Shown: positions 24,739-33,354, counted from the stretch's first letter. The stretch is DNA of 64,000 nt from Gracilimonas sp964505215 (GCA_964505215.1 CAZDGU010000001.1:248001-312000), one strand, 5' to 3'. Made by a program: numbers and translations. Notes: generated from the letters alone by a model not told the origin.

Positions 24739-25251
24739 TTATACCTCTTGATTTACGGCTATACCCGAGGGTATGCTTGCAGGTTTTCCTGTAGCTCCGT
24801 AATGCAGGTTTTTCTCGTTGTGAGAGCTGTACATCGAGCGCATTAACCGTGCATTTTGGCTCATGGCAAATTCAAGCAGCTGCAATATTTGATTGTGCTT
24901 ACGCTGAAGGTCTTTGGTGTTCTTTTCCAGCTTTTGGTGCCAGTCTCCAATTTCATCACTCCAATCCGGGAACAGCTCTTTTAACTTCAGCAGCCGAAGC
25001 TCTTTGGCATCCTCCTTCTTTCCCAATAATGCAGTAAGCCGGACTATAAAATCTTGCTCGTACACTTTAAACTGCTGTGAAAGTGAGCTGTGCGTTTCCG
25101 AAAGCTGTTCTATTTTATTTGGGTTTGAAGCAATGATTGCATCAATTTGTTCTTCCATCACCTTTATAATTTCCTGCGAGCACCGGTGCAGCAAACCTAC
25201 TGATTCTTGTATTTCTTTTAATGAGACGGTATCCACTTTTAAATTCATCAT
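24739..25251 (-). CDS. flgN: FlgN-like export chaperone
   Basis: Seen: 170 residues, almost wholly helical (SVGLLHRCSQEIIKVMEEQI, DAIIASNPNKIEQLSETHSS, KLEKNTKDLQRKHNQILQLL) with a polar C-terminal tail (NLHYGATGKPASIPSG). Known: FlgN chaperones FlgK and FlgL for export; the family is poorly conserved in sequence but has this long two-helix layout and this genomic place. Inferred from both pattern and position directly before flgK. Two Met codons open the gene (25251 or 25248). Confidence 0.75.
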   Translation of the reverse strand: MMNLKVDTVSLKEIQESVGLLHRCSQEIIKVMEEQIDAIIASNPNKIEQLSETHSSLSQQFKVYEQDFIVRLTALLGKKEDAKELRLLKLKELFPDWSDEIGDWHQKLEKNTKDLQRKHNQILQLLEFAMSQNARLMRSMYSSHNEKNLHYGATGKPASIPSGIAVNQEV

Positions 25252-25264
25252 GTTTTTTTAGGAG

Positions 25265-25579
25265 TTAAGAGTTGCTTTTTGAAGATGCGGCTGATGAATT
25301 CCAATACCTGATAACCAAATCGGCCATTCCTAATTTACGTTGAGCTGCGAGCTCGCCGGCCAGCGCATCGGTAATAAAGCTTCTATACATGTTGTTGGAT
25401 GATCCCATCATACCTCCGTTATCGGACATCTTGAACGAATCTTTAGTAAGCTCTTTAACTAAATGCTGAGCAAAAATTTCTTCGAAGTCCGTAGCGGCTT
25501 TGTCGCGCTGCAAATCTTCGCTTCGTTTTTCGCTAACCTGCTTTTGGGCTATATGTAAAAAGGAGTCTTCTACTTTCAT
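25265..25579 (-). CDS. flgJ: Flagellar rod-binding protein (FlgJ N-terminal domain only)
   Basis: Seen: 104 residues matching the rod-binding domain (PF10135): RDKAATDFEEIFAQHLVKEL, FKMSDNGGMMGSSNNMYRSF, DALAGELAAQRKLGMADLVI. Known: in enterics FlgJ also carries a muramidase domain; in many other phyla the rod-capping domain stands alone and a separate hydrolase clears the wall. Inferred: the single-domain form. No peptidoglycan hydrolase is in the operon. It lies 13 bases before flgN and 28 bases after flgI. Confidence 0.88.
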   Translation of the reverse strand: MKVEDSFLHIAQKQVSEKRSEDLQRDKAATDFEEIFAQHLVKELTKDSFKMSDNGGMMGSSNNMYRSFITDALAGELAAQRKLGMADLVIRYWNSSAASSKSNS

Positions 25580-25607
25580 ACTATCGGTACCTGAATTATT
25601 ACATCGG

Positions 25608-26747
25608 TTACATTACTATTAAACGGCCGCGCAGTACGCCGGCTTTGTCCAAAGCTTGAAAAATGGAGATGATATCGCGCGGACTAAGCCCCAAGGCATT
25701 GAGTGAACCGGCCAGCTGCTGCACATTTGTTTCAGGCTCTAATACAATGGTTTGAGCCGCCTGCTCGCTTATTCCCGCCTCCGGTACGTTTATCACCTGA
25801 GTTTCTCCTCCGCTAAACGGCGGCGGCTGATTTACAAATGGTGTAAGCTGCGTGCGAACCTGAATATTACCGTGAGAAATCATAGCATCATCAATAATCA
25901 CGTCTCCGCCTGCCACAATGGTTCCGGTACGCTCGTTTATCACAACGCGAGCCGGTGCCTCCACTTCAATTTTTTGTTCTAAAATAATGCTGGTAAAAAC
26001 GTTCATGGTTCCTCGTTCGCGGAACGCTTCCGGCCATTCTACTTTTACCAGCCCGGGGTGATAAATAGTGGCTATTTCTTCGTCAAAGGTGGCGTTTATA
26101 ACTTCCACCATATTTCGGGCATTTCCATAATTCGGTTCCCGAAGCACTAAACCGAGCGGCTCTTCCGTGCTGAGATTAAATTCCTCATTCCGATCAACTG
26201 TACCACCGCCGGGAATAGTAGCGGTTAAGGTTTGATTTTGTGAAATACGAGCGCCGGGAATTTCAGCTGTAATTCCGCCTACAATCAGTGGTCCTTGTGC
26301 TTTTGCAGCCACTTTTTCGTTGTCGGGGTTGAACAGCGGCGTTTGCAGCAATACTCCGCCCTGCAGGCTGCTGGCATCCCCCAAAGAAGAAACGGTAACA
26401 TCAATTTCACTCCCGGCTGCATGATAAGGCGTAACGGTTGCAGTAACCATAACCGCCGCAACGTTTCGGGTTCTGAGCCGGCTGGCATCTACGGTAATCC
26501 CAAAACTTTCTAACATATTTGCAATGGATTGAACCGTAAATACCGATCCACGGCTGCTCGAGGAACGGTCGCCCGTACGATCTAAACCCGTTACCAGGCC
26601 GTATCCAATCAGTTCGGTGCGTTCGGCGTGTTGAATTTCAACCAGGTCAGAAAGGCGGGATTGTGCCTGTACCGAACTGTACATTCCAAGCAAGCTAATG
26701 CTTAAAACAAGGCCGATTTTAAATATTTTTGATGTCCCAATGTTCAT
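25608..26747 (-). CDS. flgI: Flagellar P-ring protein FlgI
   Basis: Seen: 379 residues. A signal peptide (IFKIGLVLSISLLGMYSSVQAQ) precedes RLSDLVEIQHAERTELIGYG, LVTGLDRTGDRSSSSRGSVF, VMVTATVTPYHAAGSEIDVT, SSLGDASSLQGGVLLQTPLF, and the C-terminal ALGLSPRDIISIFQALDKAG. Known: FlgI is the periplasmic ring around the rod at the peptidoglycan; usual length 360-380. It is 17 bases from flgH on the same strand. Confidence 0.95.
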   Translation of the reverse strand: MNIGTSKIFKIGLVLSISLLGMYSSVQAQSRLSDLVEIQHAERTELIGYGLVTGLDRTGDRSSSSRGSVFTVQSIANMLESFGITVDASRLRTRNVAAVMVTATVTPYHAAGSEIDVTVSSLGDASSLQGGVLLQTPLFNPDNEKVAAKAQGPLIVGGITAEIPGARISQNQTLTATIPGGGTVDRNEEFNLSTEEPLGLVLREPNYGNARNMVEVINATFDEEIATIYHPGLVKVEWPEAFRERGTMNVFTSIILEQKIEVEAPARVVINERTGTIVAGGDVIIDDAMISHGNIQVRTQLTPFVNQPPPFSGGETQVINVPEAGISEQAAQTIVLEPETNVQQLAGSLNALGLSPRDIISIFQALDKAGVLRGRLIVM

Positions 26748-26764
26748 AGTACGCTCACTGCCGG

Positions 26765-27391
26765 TTAGTTGTTTAATTCTCTCATTATGATAGCCGCACC
26801 CAAACCTGCACTAAGTCCGGTGAATACAATTTTTTTAATGAGCCCTCGATTCTTTTTCTTTTTCTGAAGTCCGCCCATCTTCTGATAACTGATATTGGCA
26901 TTGGCAATCCGATATGAAAACACCTGATTTCGGCTATTCACATCATTCTGGCGAACGGTTCCGCTGAGCGACATTTTGTGTACCTCGCCGTTAACTTCCG
27001 TCATTCGGTTCCCTTCAACCATTAAATCACCGCCGGGAGTAACCTCCGTAATTTGCACACTGATGAAGCCTTCCAACAGCTGGCGCTGGGTTGATAAGTT
27101 TCGCTCATCCGAGCCGTAGTTTACATTTGCATCGGCCCCAAAAGTAGGTTCAAACGGTAAAAAGTTACCGGCTACTGAGCCTTTTGCAGAGCCGTCTGAA
27201 CTTGTTTTTAATTTGGAATCTGAAGTGGAGCTCCCCGAGGTGCTTTCTCTCAGCACCACGGTAATAATATCTCCCACCCGCTTGGCCTTCACATCCTGAT
27301 AAATAGAGTTTTGTGCAACTGCTGCACCGGAGCCCAGCATGCAGAAAAGTAAAACAATTGGTATGAATGAGCTTATTCTGTTTTTTGCCAT
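26765..27391 (-). CDS. flgH: Flagellar L-ring protein FlgH, atypical ends
   Basis: Seen: 208 residues. Core motifs are AKRVGDIITVVLRESTSGSS, the SDSKLKTSSDGSAKGSVAG stretch, LLEGFISVQITEVTPGGDLM, and MTEVNGEVHKMSLSGTVRQN. Known: FlgH forms the outer-membrane ring and is normally a lipoprotein. Odd here: the N-terminus (VLLFCMLGSGAAVAQNSIYQ) is a plain signal peptide with no lipobox before its cleavage site, and the C-terminus ends in a basic QKKKKNRGLIKK patch followed by the hydrophobic stretch IVFTGLSAGLGAAIIM at about 188-203. Inferred: anchoring may depend on the C-terminal stretch. The end overlaps flgA by 19 bases. Confidence 0.88.
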   Translation of the reverse strand: MAKNRISSFIPIVLLFCMLGSGAAVAQNSIYQDVKAKRVGDIITVVLRESTSGSSTSDSKLKTSSDGSAKGSVAGNFLPFEPTFGADANVNYGSDERNLSTQRQLLEGFISVQITEVTPGGDLMVEGNRMTEVNGEVHKMSLSGTVRQNDVNSRNQVFSYRIANANISYQKMGGLQKKKKNRGLIKKIVFTGLSAGLGAAIIMRELNN

Positions 27392-28074
27392 GTTGCTTCT
27401 CCCGGGCCGGTTATTTTGCCCAGATATTTATTTCGTGTTTCTTTGCAATAAATTTGAATTTCTTCGTCTAAGGCGCCGTGCTGACGTGCCTCACAAGTCA
27501 TCGTAATCTGAATTCCGTATTCCGAAAATAACAGCTGAACTGCATCTCCGGCCTCCACCATATAAGCCGAGCTCACATGCGCTTGCAGAATCGGCTGCCC
27601 GGCTCGTACCGTTCTGCGCAATATTTTACCCACTAAATATTCTGCTTTTTGAATGGGCTGCTGCCGTCCCAAATCAATAGCTACCCATTGGAGCTGTATG
27701 TCATCAGGTTTAATCACCTCACCACTTTGCAAACGGTGACTGAGAACGGGAAGCTTCTGTTCCGCTTCAACTTTAAACTGAATTTGAACCCGCTGCGTAT
27801 GGCCTGCATTTTTATATATCACCTCAAACTGAGTGTATCGTAATACGCCACCCTGCAGTTTTACAGACTGAATTTGTTCGGCATCCGCATCTAATAAACT
27901 GGAAGGAATCCAGCGGGGTGAAATGGTGAATTGATACTCTTCGGCGCCAAACTTTGCTTCCAGAGTTTCCAATGCTTTTTCTATAAGCACTTCTCTGGCA
28001 TCTTTATGCACCGGCACGGGTTCAGTGCCTGCGAATAATAATGAGCTTAGTACTATGAGGAGTGTCGAAATCAC
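27373..28074 (-). CDS. flgA: Flagellar basal-body P-ring formation protein FlgA
   Basis: Seen: 233 residues. Signal-like N-terminus (ISTLLIVLSSLLFAG), and the SAF-type C-terminal domain from about 115: VLSHRLQSGEVIKPDDIQLQ, YLVGKILRRTVRAGQPILQA, VEAGDAVQLLFSEYGIQITM, and ending KYLGKITGPGEATWQ. Known: FlgA is a periplasmic chaperone of P-ring assembly. Inferred: intact; the N-terminal half is divergent as usual. Its 3' end overlaps the flgH start by 19 bases and it lies 24 bases after flgG. Confidence 0.88.
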   Translation of the reverse strand: MISTLLIVLSSLLFAGTEPVPVHKDAREVLIEKALETLEAKFGAEEYQFTISPRWIPSSLLDADAEQIQSVKLQGGVLRYTQFEVIYKNAGHTQRVQIQFKVEAEQKLPVLSHRLQSGEVIKPDDIQLQWVAIDLGRQQPIQKAEYLVGKILRRTVRAGQPILQAHVSSAYMVEAGDAVQLLFSEYGIQITMTCEARQHGALDEEIQIYCKETRNKYLGKITGPGEATWQKTE

Positions 28075-28098
28075 CAGCTCTAGATTACGTTAGTTCAA

Positions 28099-28893
28099 TT
28101 ATCGTTTAATGGAGTTGGTAACCGACATCATATCTTCTGCGGTTTGCACCATTTTAGAATTGGTTTCATACGCTCGTTGTGCTTCAATCAGGCGAACCAT
28201 CTCGGTTACAATATCCACGTTCGACTGCTCCAGATAACCCTGACGAACTACGCCAAAGCCTTCCGAGCCCGGCTCTCCATAAAAAGGCATTCCTGAAGAT
28301 TCTGTTTCTGCAAACAGATTATCACCCAGAGCTTCCAGTCCGCCTGTGTTTGAGAATTTGGCTAACTCAAGCTGCCCCAATTCTATCTGAGTATTGTCTC
28401 CGGCCATGAGTGCCGTTACAATTCCGCTTTGTGAAACTTCAACGGCAACCGCATCGGTGGGAATTTCAATGTGTCCGGCTAAAGGCAATCCCGAGTTATT
28501 AACCAGCATTCCGGTGGCGTCTCGGCTAAAGTTGCCATCGCGCGTATAAGCGATATTACCATCAGGCAGCTCAACCTGGAAAAATCCGGATCCGCTAACG
28601 GCTAAATCCAGCGCATTTCCGGTTTCAGCTACCGAACCCTGCATAAAGTTTCGGATGGTAGCCACTGCTCGCGAGCCGTGCCCAATTTGCAGTGATGGAC
28701 CGTCATTTGAATGGCGATTTGCAGCTCCTCCCAATTTTGATGAAGCTATATTTTCATAGAATAAATCCTGAAAGGCAATGGTGCTTCGCTTGAAACCTGT
28801 AGTGCCAACGTTGGCCAGGTTATTCGCAATATTATCTACTGAACGCTGTTGAGCGCTCATTCCAAGCGCGGCGGTACTTAAAGCTCTAAACAT
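28099..28893 (-). CDS. flgG: Flagellar distal rod protein FlgG
   Basis: Seen: 264 residues. The N-terminal rod motif MFRALSTAALGMSAQQRSVD, NIANNLANVGTTGFKRSTIA, FQDLFYEN; the central ALDLAVSGSGFFQVELPDGN and AYTRDGNFSRDATG; and the C-terminal GYLEQSNVDIVTEMVRLIEA, QRAYETNSKMVQTAEDM. Known: 260-264 residues with VGTTGFKRS and EQSNVDxVxEM is the FlgG pattern. It follows the flgF gene by 29 bases. Confidence 0.95.
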   Translation of the reverse strand: MFRALSTAALGMSAQQRSVDNIANNLANVGTTGFKRSTIAFQDLFYENIASSKLGGAANRHSNDGPSLQIGHGSRAVATIRNFMQGSVAETGNALDLAVSGSGFFQVELPDGNIAYTRDGNFSRDATGMLVNNSGLPLAGHIEIPTDAVAVEVSQSGIVTALMAGDNTQIELGQLELAKFSNTGGLEALGDNLFAETESSGMPFYGEPGSEGFGVVRQGYLEQSNVDIVTEMVRLIEAQRAYETNSKMVQTAEDMMSVTNSIKR

Positions 28894-28922
28894 AGTTATG
28901 GACTTTTATTCTGTTGTTTATA

Positions 28923-29663
28923 TTAAAATCTACCCAGTTGGGTGGTTACTTGAGACAGCATCTCGTCGGTGGTGTTCATGGCTCTTTGCTGGCTTTCAAA
29001 AGTTTGCATATTGCGCATCATGTCAACCATCTCATTTAAAGGATTTACGTTTCCTTTCTCATAAAATCCCTGCATCACCATTCCGGTATTTTCATCACTT
29101 AAAAACTGATCATCGGCAACGGTGAAGTACGCATTTCCTTTTCTGCTTAATACACTCGGGTCGTTTACTTTCACAATCTGCAGCTTGTCGTACATTTTAT
29201 TATTGAGGCGAATGGTGCCGTCTTTTGCAATTTCCAGAAGGGGCGTACTTCCGGTTTCACTGTTTGATTGAAAGTATTCGGTTAGCTGAATGGGACCGGA
29301 ATCTCCCATCACTTGTGCACCCGAACTGTTTACTAAAAATCCATCAGAGTCTAAGTGAAAGCGGCCATCACGGGTTAAATACTGCTGTCCATTTTCTTCT
29401 ACCGTGAAAAATCCATCTCCGTTAATGCCCATATCAAATTCATTTCCGGTGGGTTCTAAAACGCCCTGCTGTAAATCAACCTGTTGCATGGGAATGCTTC
29501 GGGTGGTTTTAACACCATTTACTTTTTCCTCAAACAAGCGATAGAAAACCTTATTTCCTTTAAAACCCGGCGTATTGATATTGGCCAAATTATCTGCCGT
29601 AACCTCTTGCGAGCGAGACAAAACCTGCATGGCCTGCATTTGCGTGTATAATCGGTCAATCAT
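28923..29663 (-). CDS. flgF: Flagellar proximal rod protein FlgF-like
   Basis: Seen: 246 residues from the Met at 29663. The frame is open for another 110 codons upstream, but those are basic, low in family signal and run into repeat DNA, while MIDRLYTQMQAMQVLSRSQE is the normal rod-protein start. Motifs: VTADNLANINTPGFKGNKVF, EFDMGINGDGFFTVEENGQQ, YLTRDGRFHLDSDGF, and at the end GFYEKGNVNPLNEMVDMMRN. Known: FlgF and FlgG are paralogous; the order flgF-flgG and the divergence fit FlgF. It is the first gene of the cluster, so the flagellar promoter should lie in the 29664-29990 region; no clear sigma-28 or sigma-54 site was found by eye. Confidence 0.88.
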   Translation of the reverse strand: MIDRLYTQMQAMQVLSRSQEVTADNLANINTPGFKGNKVFYRLFEEKVNGVKTTRSIPMQQVDLQQGVLEPTGNEFDMGINGDGFFTVEENGQQYLTRDGRFHLDSDGFLVNSSGAQVMGDSGPIQLTEYFQSNSETGSTPLLEIAKDGTIRLNNKMYDKLQIVKVNDPSVLSRKGNAYFTVADDQFLSDENTGMVMQGFYEKGNVNPLNEMVDMMRNMQTFESQQRAMNTTDEMLSQVTTQLGRF

Positions 29664-30324
29664 GGGTGATGGATTTACCTTAAAATTTAAGATTATGTTA
29701 AATCGGTCGATAACTGCTTTGTTAACGCCGATATTTCTCACCCTTCGGTTATCAAATTCTATGCCATCCGTTTTTAAGAAGCGTGCCACACGTGCTCTAA
29801 GTGCTTTAAAAACCCTTCTCATTATATCTAAGCACGTTTTTAACCATTTTATTTTTTTAGCAGAGTGCTTATCAACTTTCTTGAAGCATTTTTCCACATA
29901 CAGAAAGAATTTCCTTCCAAAGGAAAAAGTGGAAGTTTTTGGATGATCCAAATTCACAAAAAGATTGTAATGCCCAAAAACTGCGATGACCAACGAAATC
30001 TTTTGCGAGGCGCTGCCTGCCTAACTTCGCCCGCCATACCAAACGCCGAAGCAATCTTGGGAATGTGTTTGGGATACAGAACAGCGCTGACTTATGAAAT
30101 GTAGAATATTGCCAAGACGTGCGTTGGTTAGCACCCCAAATCGATTCAAGAAGATCCTTCACTCCGCATTCGCTGCGTTCAGGATGACATGGGTTATTAG
30201 TACATCTCATTGCCTCCCTGCGGTCGGGCGTTGCCTTTTTCAGGGAGATTCCGGCTCTGCGCTTCTGTTTCACTACAACTTGCCGAAATGACTCCTTTTC
30301 TTGAAGTTTTAAACTCCAAAACCC

Positions 30325-30380
30325 CGTCTGACCGCTGGATATGATTAGGCTGACTGAATACGTTTTGAAGCGGTCTGACG
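30325..30380 (+). repeat. Covarying 56-base stem-loop, copy 1
   Basis: Arms CGTCTGACCGCT (30325-30336) and AGCGGTCTGACG (30369-30380) pair over 12 bp with one mismatch, and enclose a 32-base loop with the core ATATGATTAGGCTGACTGA. A second copy in the opposite orientation lies at 43783-43838. Confidence 0.9.
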
Positions 30381-30590
30381 GATGGAAATGGCAGCAAGGT
30401 TCAGTGAACAGGGAGCAGTTTGCAGTGATCAGGATTGCCCAGTAAGGTGGTAATGTGCACAGAATTGCAGTACTGCCCATAGCTGCCAACACCTTCCGCA
30501 TTTGTAGCGAGCTACAAATGGCACCTTCCTCAAGGAAGGACTTTTTCTTGCTCGCTTAGAAAGTGTTCGCTTTAGCAAATATGTAGCTTT

Positions 30591-30690
30591 TTATCATCCA
30601 AATGTAAGTCTCTCCTTGAGTAGAGGGCAATTCATTCAACTTCATGTTGAATGAATTGCGAGAGGTGTTGGCGTTGGATGGATAGAATGT
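30591..30690. repeat. CAATTCATTCAAC hairpin module, copy 2
   Basis: The 13-bp perfect stem (30628-30640 with 30646-30658) has loop TTCAT. Flanks TGTAAGTCTCTCC and GCGAGAGGTGTTGG match copy 1 at 16206-16276; the preceding small hairpin is weakened here. Confidence 0.9.
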
Positions 30691-30743
30691 TGTTATCGGT
30701 AAGTAATTCACGTTGTTTATCACCCCAATAAAGCACCAAATTA

Positions 30744-32024
30744 TCAGGTTTTGCTTAGCTTTTTCTTGTGCTGTTGCCAAGCATTTTCATTTTGGTTGAT
30801 GGTGAACATCCACCACACACCGGCTATTATCATCAATCCGCCATAGGTCATAATGAGTGGCTTTACCGTCATCAGTTTGGTTTCCAATATCAATGAAGCT
30901 ACTACTACTGAAATTGAATTTGCCACGGTATAAAGTAGCCATTCAGTACTGAATATACGTCCCCGGAAGGTATCCCGGGTTCGCTTTTGCAGCAGTACGG
31001 TACTGGAAACCCAGTTTGCTCCGGAAGCCAAATGTGCCAGTAATACAAAAAGAATCATTATAGAAATGCTGTTCATAAAGCCGACTACCATATACATCAT
31101 TCCACAAAAAATAATGGAAACTCCCATCAAGGTAATCCAGTCTTTTTCGTCCCGGAATATCCGGCGGCCAATAATGGGACCAATTCCGGTGCCAACACCA
31201 CGGGCGGCATACAGTAAGCCCAAGCCGATGCTTCCCATCAGCAGCACTTCTTCACTTACAATAATCAAAAGATAAACGAGTCCGCCTAAAAACATAGTAG
31301 CCGTTCCTTTGGCTAAAGAAGGACGCAAAATATGTCGGTTTTCAAATAAATAGCCTAAGCCTTCTTTAATTCCTTTAAAAGGATTTCGAGTGCGGTACAT
31401 CTCTTCTTTCGACAAGCGTTTTTGAGGAATAACGGCGCGATATACAAACCAAGCCGAAACCAAATAGCTGAACGCATCTATAATGAGCACGTTATTCGTA
31501 CCAAGCCACTCGGTAGCAAAACCGCCAATAGCCATTCCTGAGGTGAAAATAATACTCCACGTTGCTGTCGATATGATATTGGCGTTGGTCAGCTCTTCCG
31601 GCGTAGTTACATTTGGGATGGAAGACGTTTTAGCCGGTTCAAAAACTGCGGAAAGCATCATTTGGATGGCTGTTAACACATAAGCCAGCCACAGCATAGA
31701 AGCAGACTGCACCAGCAAAATGCCTGCAATGGCAACGCCTCTGAATATATCACACCAAATCATCAGCTTTCGGCGGTTAAAACGGTCGGAGAGATATCCG
31801 GCAAAGGGAGAAAAGAATGCCAGACTCAGCATTTTCACTACAATAATCAGCCCTAAAAGAAATTCGGAATCAGAGTACCTGCCGATAATGGCATACAGCG
31901 CCAGTAGGCCAAACCAATCCCCAAAATTGGATATGGCCTGACTAATCCAAAGTCTTCGATAGTTATGATTTTCTTTAATAAGGGTTAGATACGGGCTCAG
32001 ACTACTCGGCATCTCTCTCAGCAA
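30744..32024 (-). CDS. MFS exporter, EntS/MFS_3-like
   Basis: Seen: 426 residues with twelve hydrophobic spans. YRRLWISQAISNFGDWFGLL at the first span, the family A-like loop FAGYLSDRFNRRKLMIWCDI after span 2, SIPNVTTPEELTNANIISTA and the mid-loop KEEMYRTRNPFKGIKEGLGY. Known: this pattern is typical of the MFS_3 group (enterobactin exporter EntS and related macrolide or drug efflux proteins). Inferred: proton-driven export of an unknown compound. The Met at 32012 (MPSSLSPYLTLIKENHNY) is a possible later start. It is 51 bases downstream of dut on the same strand and could be in its operon. Confidence 0.85.
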   Translation of the reverse strand: MLREMPSSLSPYLTLIKENHNYRRLWISQAISNFGDWFGLLALYAIIGRYSDSEFLLGLIIVVKMLSLAFFSPFAGYLSDRFNRRKLMIWCDIFRGVAIAGILLVQSASMLWLAYVLTAIQMMLSAVFEPAKTSSIPNVTTPEELTNANIISTATWSIIFTSGMAIGGFATEWLGTNNVLIIDAFSYLVSAWFVYRAVIPQKRLSKEEMYRTRNPFKGIKEGLGYLFENRHILRPSLAKGTATMFLGGLVYLLIIVSEEVLLMGSIGLGLLYAARGVGTGIGPIIGRRIFRDEKDWITLMGVSIIFCGMMYMVVGFMNSISIMILFVLLAHLASGANWVSSTVLLQKRTRDTFRGRIFSTEWLLYTVANSISVVVASLILETKLMTVKPLIMTYGGLMIIAGVWWMFTINQNENAWQQHKKKLSKT

Positions 32025-32074
32025 TCGCTATTAAAATGTTTTTTATGATGATTTTGGTTGATGCATTCTTTTTT

Positions 32075-32521
32075 CTAATCCACACCCGTGCTGCCAAAGC
32101 CGCCGTCTCCGCGTTCAGTTGCGGGCAGCTCATTCACTTCAACCAGTGGAAACTGCGTAACCGGAGCAATCACCATTTGGGCAATTCGGTCACCCCGGTT
32201 AATTGTAAATTCATCTTGTCCGTGGTTGATGGCAATTACTTTTACTTCGCCTCTGTAATCTGCATCAATAGTTCCCGGAGCATTTAACATGGTAATTCCA
32301 TGTTTTATAGCCAGGCCACTGCGCGGACGAATCTGCGCCTCAAATCCGGCCGGGAGTGCCATTTTAAAGCCGGTTGGAATCAGCTTTCGTTCGCCCGCTT
32401 TTATAGTAATGGGCTCCGTTACGGCTGCGCGAATATCCATTCCGGCCGCTGCCAGACTTTCATAATTTGGCAGCGATAAATCTTTGCCGTGGGCTAACTT
32501 TTTGATCAGTACTTTGTTCAT
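32075..32521 (-). CDS. dut: dUTP diphosphatase
   Basis: Seen: 148 residues from the ATG at 32521; the open frame reaches 32569 but the ATG overlaps the TGA of the preceding DUF3108 gene as ATGA and MNKVLIKKLAHGKD is a normal dUTPase start. All five trimeric dUTPase motifs are present: AAGMDIRA, IRPRSGLAIK, GTIDADYRGEVKV, GDRIAQMVI and the C-terminal RGDGGFGSTG. Known: hydrolyses dUTP to dUMP and pyrophosphate, keeping uracil out of DNA. Translation is probably coupled to the DUF3108 gene by the 4-base overlap. Confidence 0.97.
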   Translation of the reverse strand: MNKVLIKKLAHGKDLSLPNYESLAAAGMDIRAAVTEPITIKAGERKLIPTGFKMALPAGFEAQIRPRSGLAIKHGITMLNAPGTIDADYRGEVKVIAINHGQDEFTINRGDRIAQMVIAPVTQFPLVEVNELPATERGDGGFGSTGVD

Positions 32522-33315
32522 AATTTTTCTCGCGTGTAATCTATCATTCGTACAATAACATTTCCCCATAATACTTTTACGCGGGCCTCCAGCGGAACGC
32601 GTAAATCATCATCCAAAAACCAGGCTCGGAATGATCCTGAAAAGCCAAACGGGCCTTTAATATTCTCTGTATTTCCTTTTAACAAATAAGCCTGAATGGG
32701 ATCATCAAATGGCTCATATTCTCGTTTTTCTGTTTGGGGTGAATTTTTTCCGTGAATATATCCCTTCTTTTTTGACACATATACCGGCAGTTTAAACTTA
32801 TCATCGCTTCCGGCAAAAAGCCGTGAATAGTAAAAAATTAAATGCCCCGAGGTGGCGGGATCCTCCAGTGCCAAAGTATCGCGGGAATCATCCTCTTCTT
32901 TGTAATGAACAATTCCCTGCTCACGATCAAACCAATATTCGATTTCACCATACTTTTGCTCGTCTATATTATCTTTCCAATACTTTACTTCTACCGGAAT
33001 ACCATCTTCATTCACATAAAATAAGCTGTGAAACTGATCCAGCTCATCTCCCACAAAAGGAATGCTTGGGTTCGATTTAATTTCTGTGAGAATGTGCTTT
33101 AGCTGCCGGCCTTCGTAAAGCGAGTCGCTTAGCAGCGTTACGTTCACCCATCCTAATTTTAAAAAGCCATATTTAACCTCATACTTAAAGGTTTCTTTTA
33201 TTGAGAAAAGCTCTTCCATAGTTGGCTGCCGGGGGCTTTCGGACGGAAAACTATGCTGCCCAAAAGCCGAGAGGCTTGCAAAAGAAAGAAATATGATGCT
33301 TAGGATTTTTGTCAT
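32518..33315 (-). CDS. Secreted DUF3108-family protein
   Basis: Seen: 265 residues from the Met at 33315, which starts a signal peptide (MTKILSIIFLSFASLSAFGQ); the frame begins seven residues earlier. The mature part is beta-rich: ETFKYEVKYGFLKLGWVNVT near the start, LDQFHSLFYVNEDGIPVEVK, and the C-terminal SGSFRAWFLDDDLRVPLEAR, VLWGNVIVRMIDYTREK. Known: DUF3108 proteins (PF11306) are periplasmic and related in pattern to LolA-like folds; no function is established. Upstream of and translationally coupled to dut (ATGA overlap), although the two products act in different compartments. Confidence 0.8.
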   Translation of the reverse strand: MTKILSIIFLSFASLSAFGQHSFPSESPRQPTMEELFSIKETFKYEVKYGFLKLGWVNVTLLSDSLYEGRQLKHILTEIKSNPSIPFVGDELDQFHSLFYVNEDGIPVEVKYWKDNIDEQKYGEIEYWFDREQGIVHYKEEDDSRDTLALEDPATSGHLIFYYSRLFAGSDDKFKLPVYVSKKKGYIHGKNSPQTEKREYEPFDDPIQAYLLKGNTENIKGPFGFSGSFRAWFLDDDLRVPLEARVKVLWGNVIVRMIDYTREKL

Positions 33316-33354
33316 AAATAAGGATGAGCTCAACAAACGCTGAGCACTTTCCGT

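Larger units (their letters stand above)
29664..30743. other. Long non-coding region with mosaic repeats
   Basis: No gene is supported in 1,080 bases. A 209-codon minus-strand frame (29872-30501) crosses several repeat modules and has no family resemblance. 29664-29990 is the flagellar leader. From about 29993 come fragments also found at 43.57-43.65 kb (TTTGCGAGGCG near 30002, CGCCGAAGCAATCT near 30040), then an AAGATCCTTCACTCCGCATT-type stretch at about 30148, a segment shared with 16438-16523, the covarying stem-loop at 30325-30380, and the CAATTCATTCAAC hairpin module. Confidence 0.7.

Noticed and set aside
29690..29740. GCCGATAT as a sigma-28 -10 element near flgF
   Set aside because: It lies on the plus strand, opposite to the flagellar genes, and no TAAA lies at the required 15-base spacing.
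29872..30501. Minus-strand open frame of 209 codons
   Set aside because: It runs across several intergenic repeat modules and palindromes, has no recognisable family or start context, and similar frames in other repeat copies are not kept.
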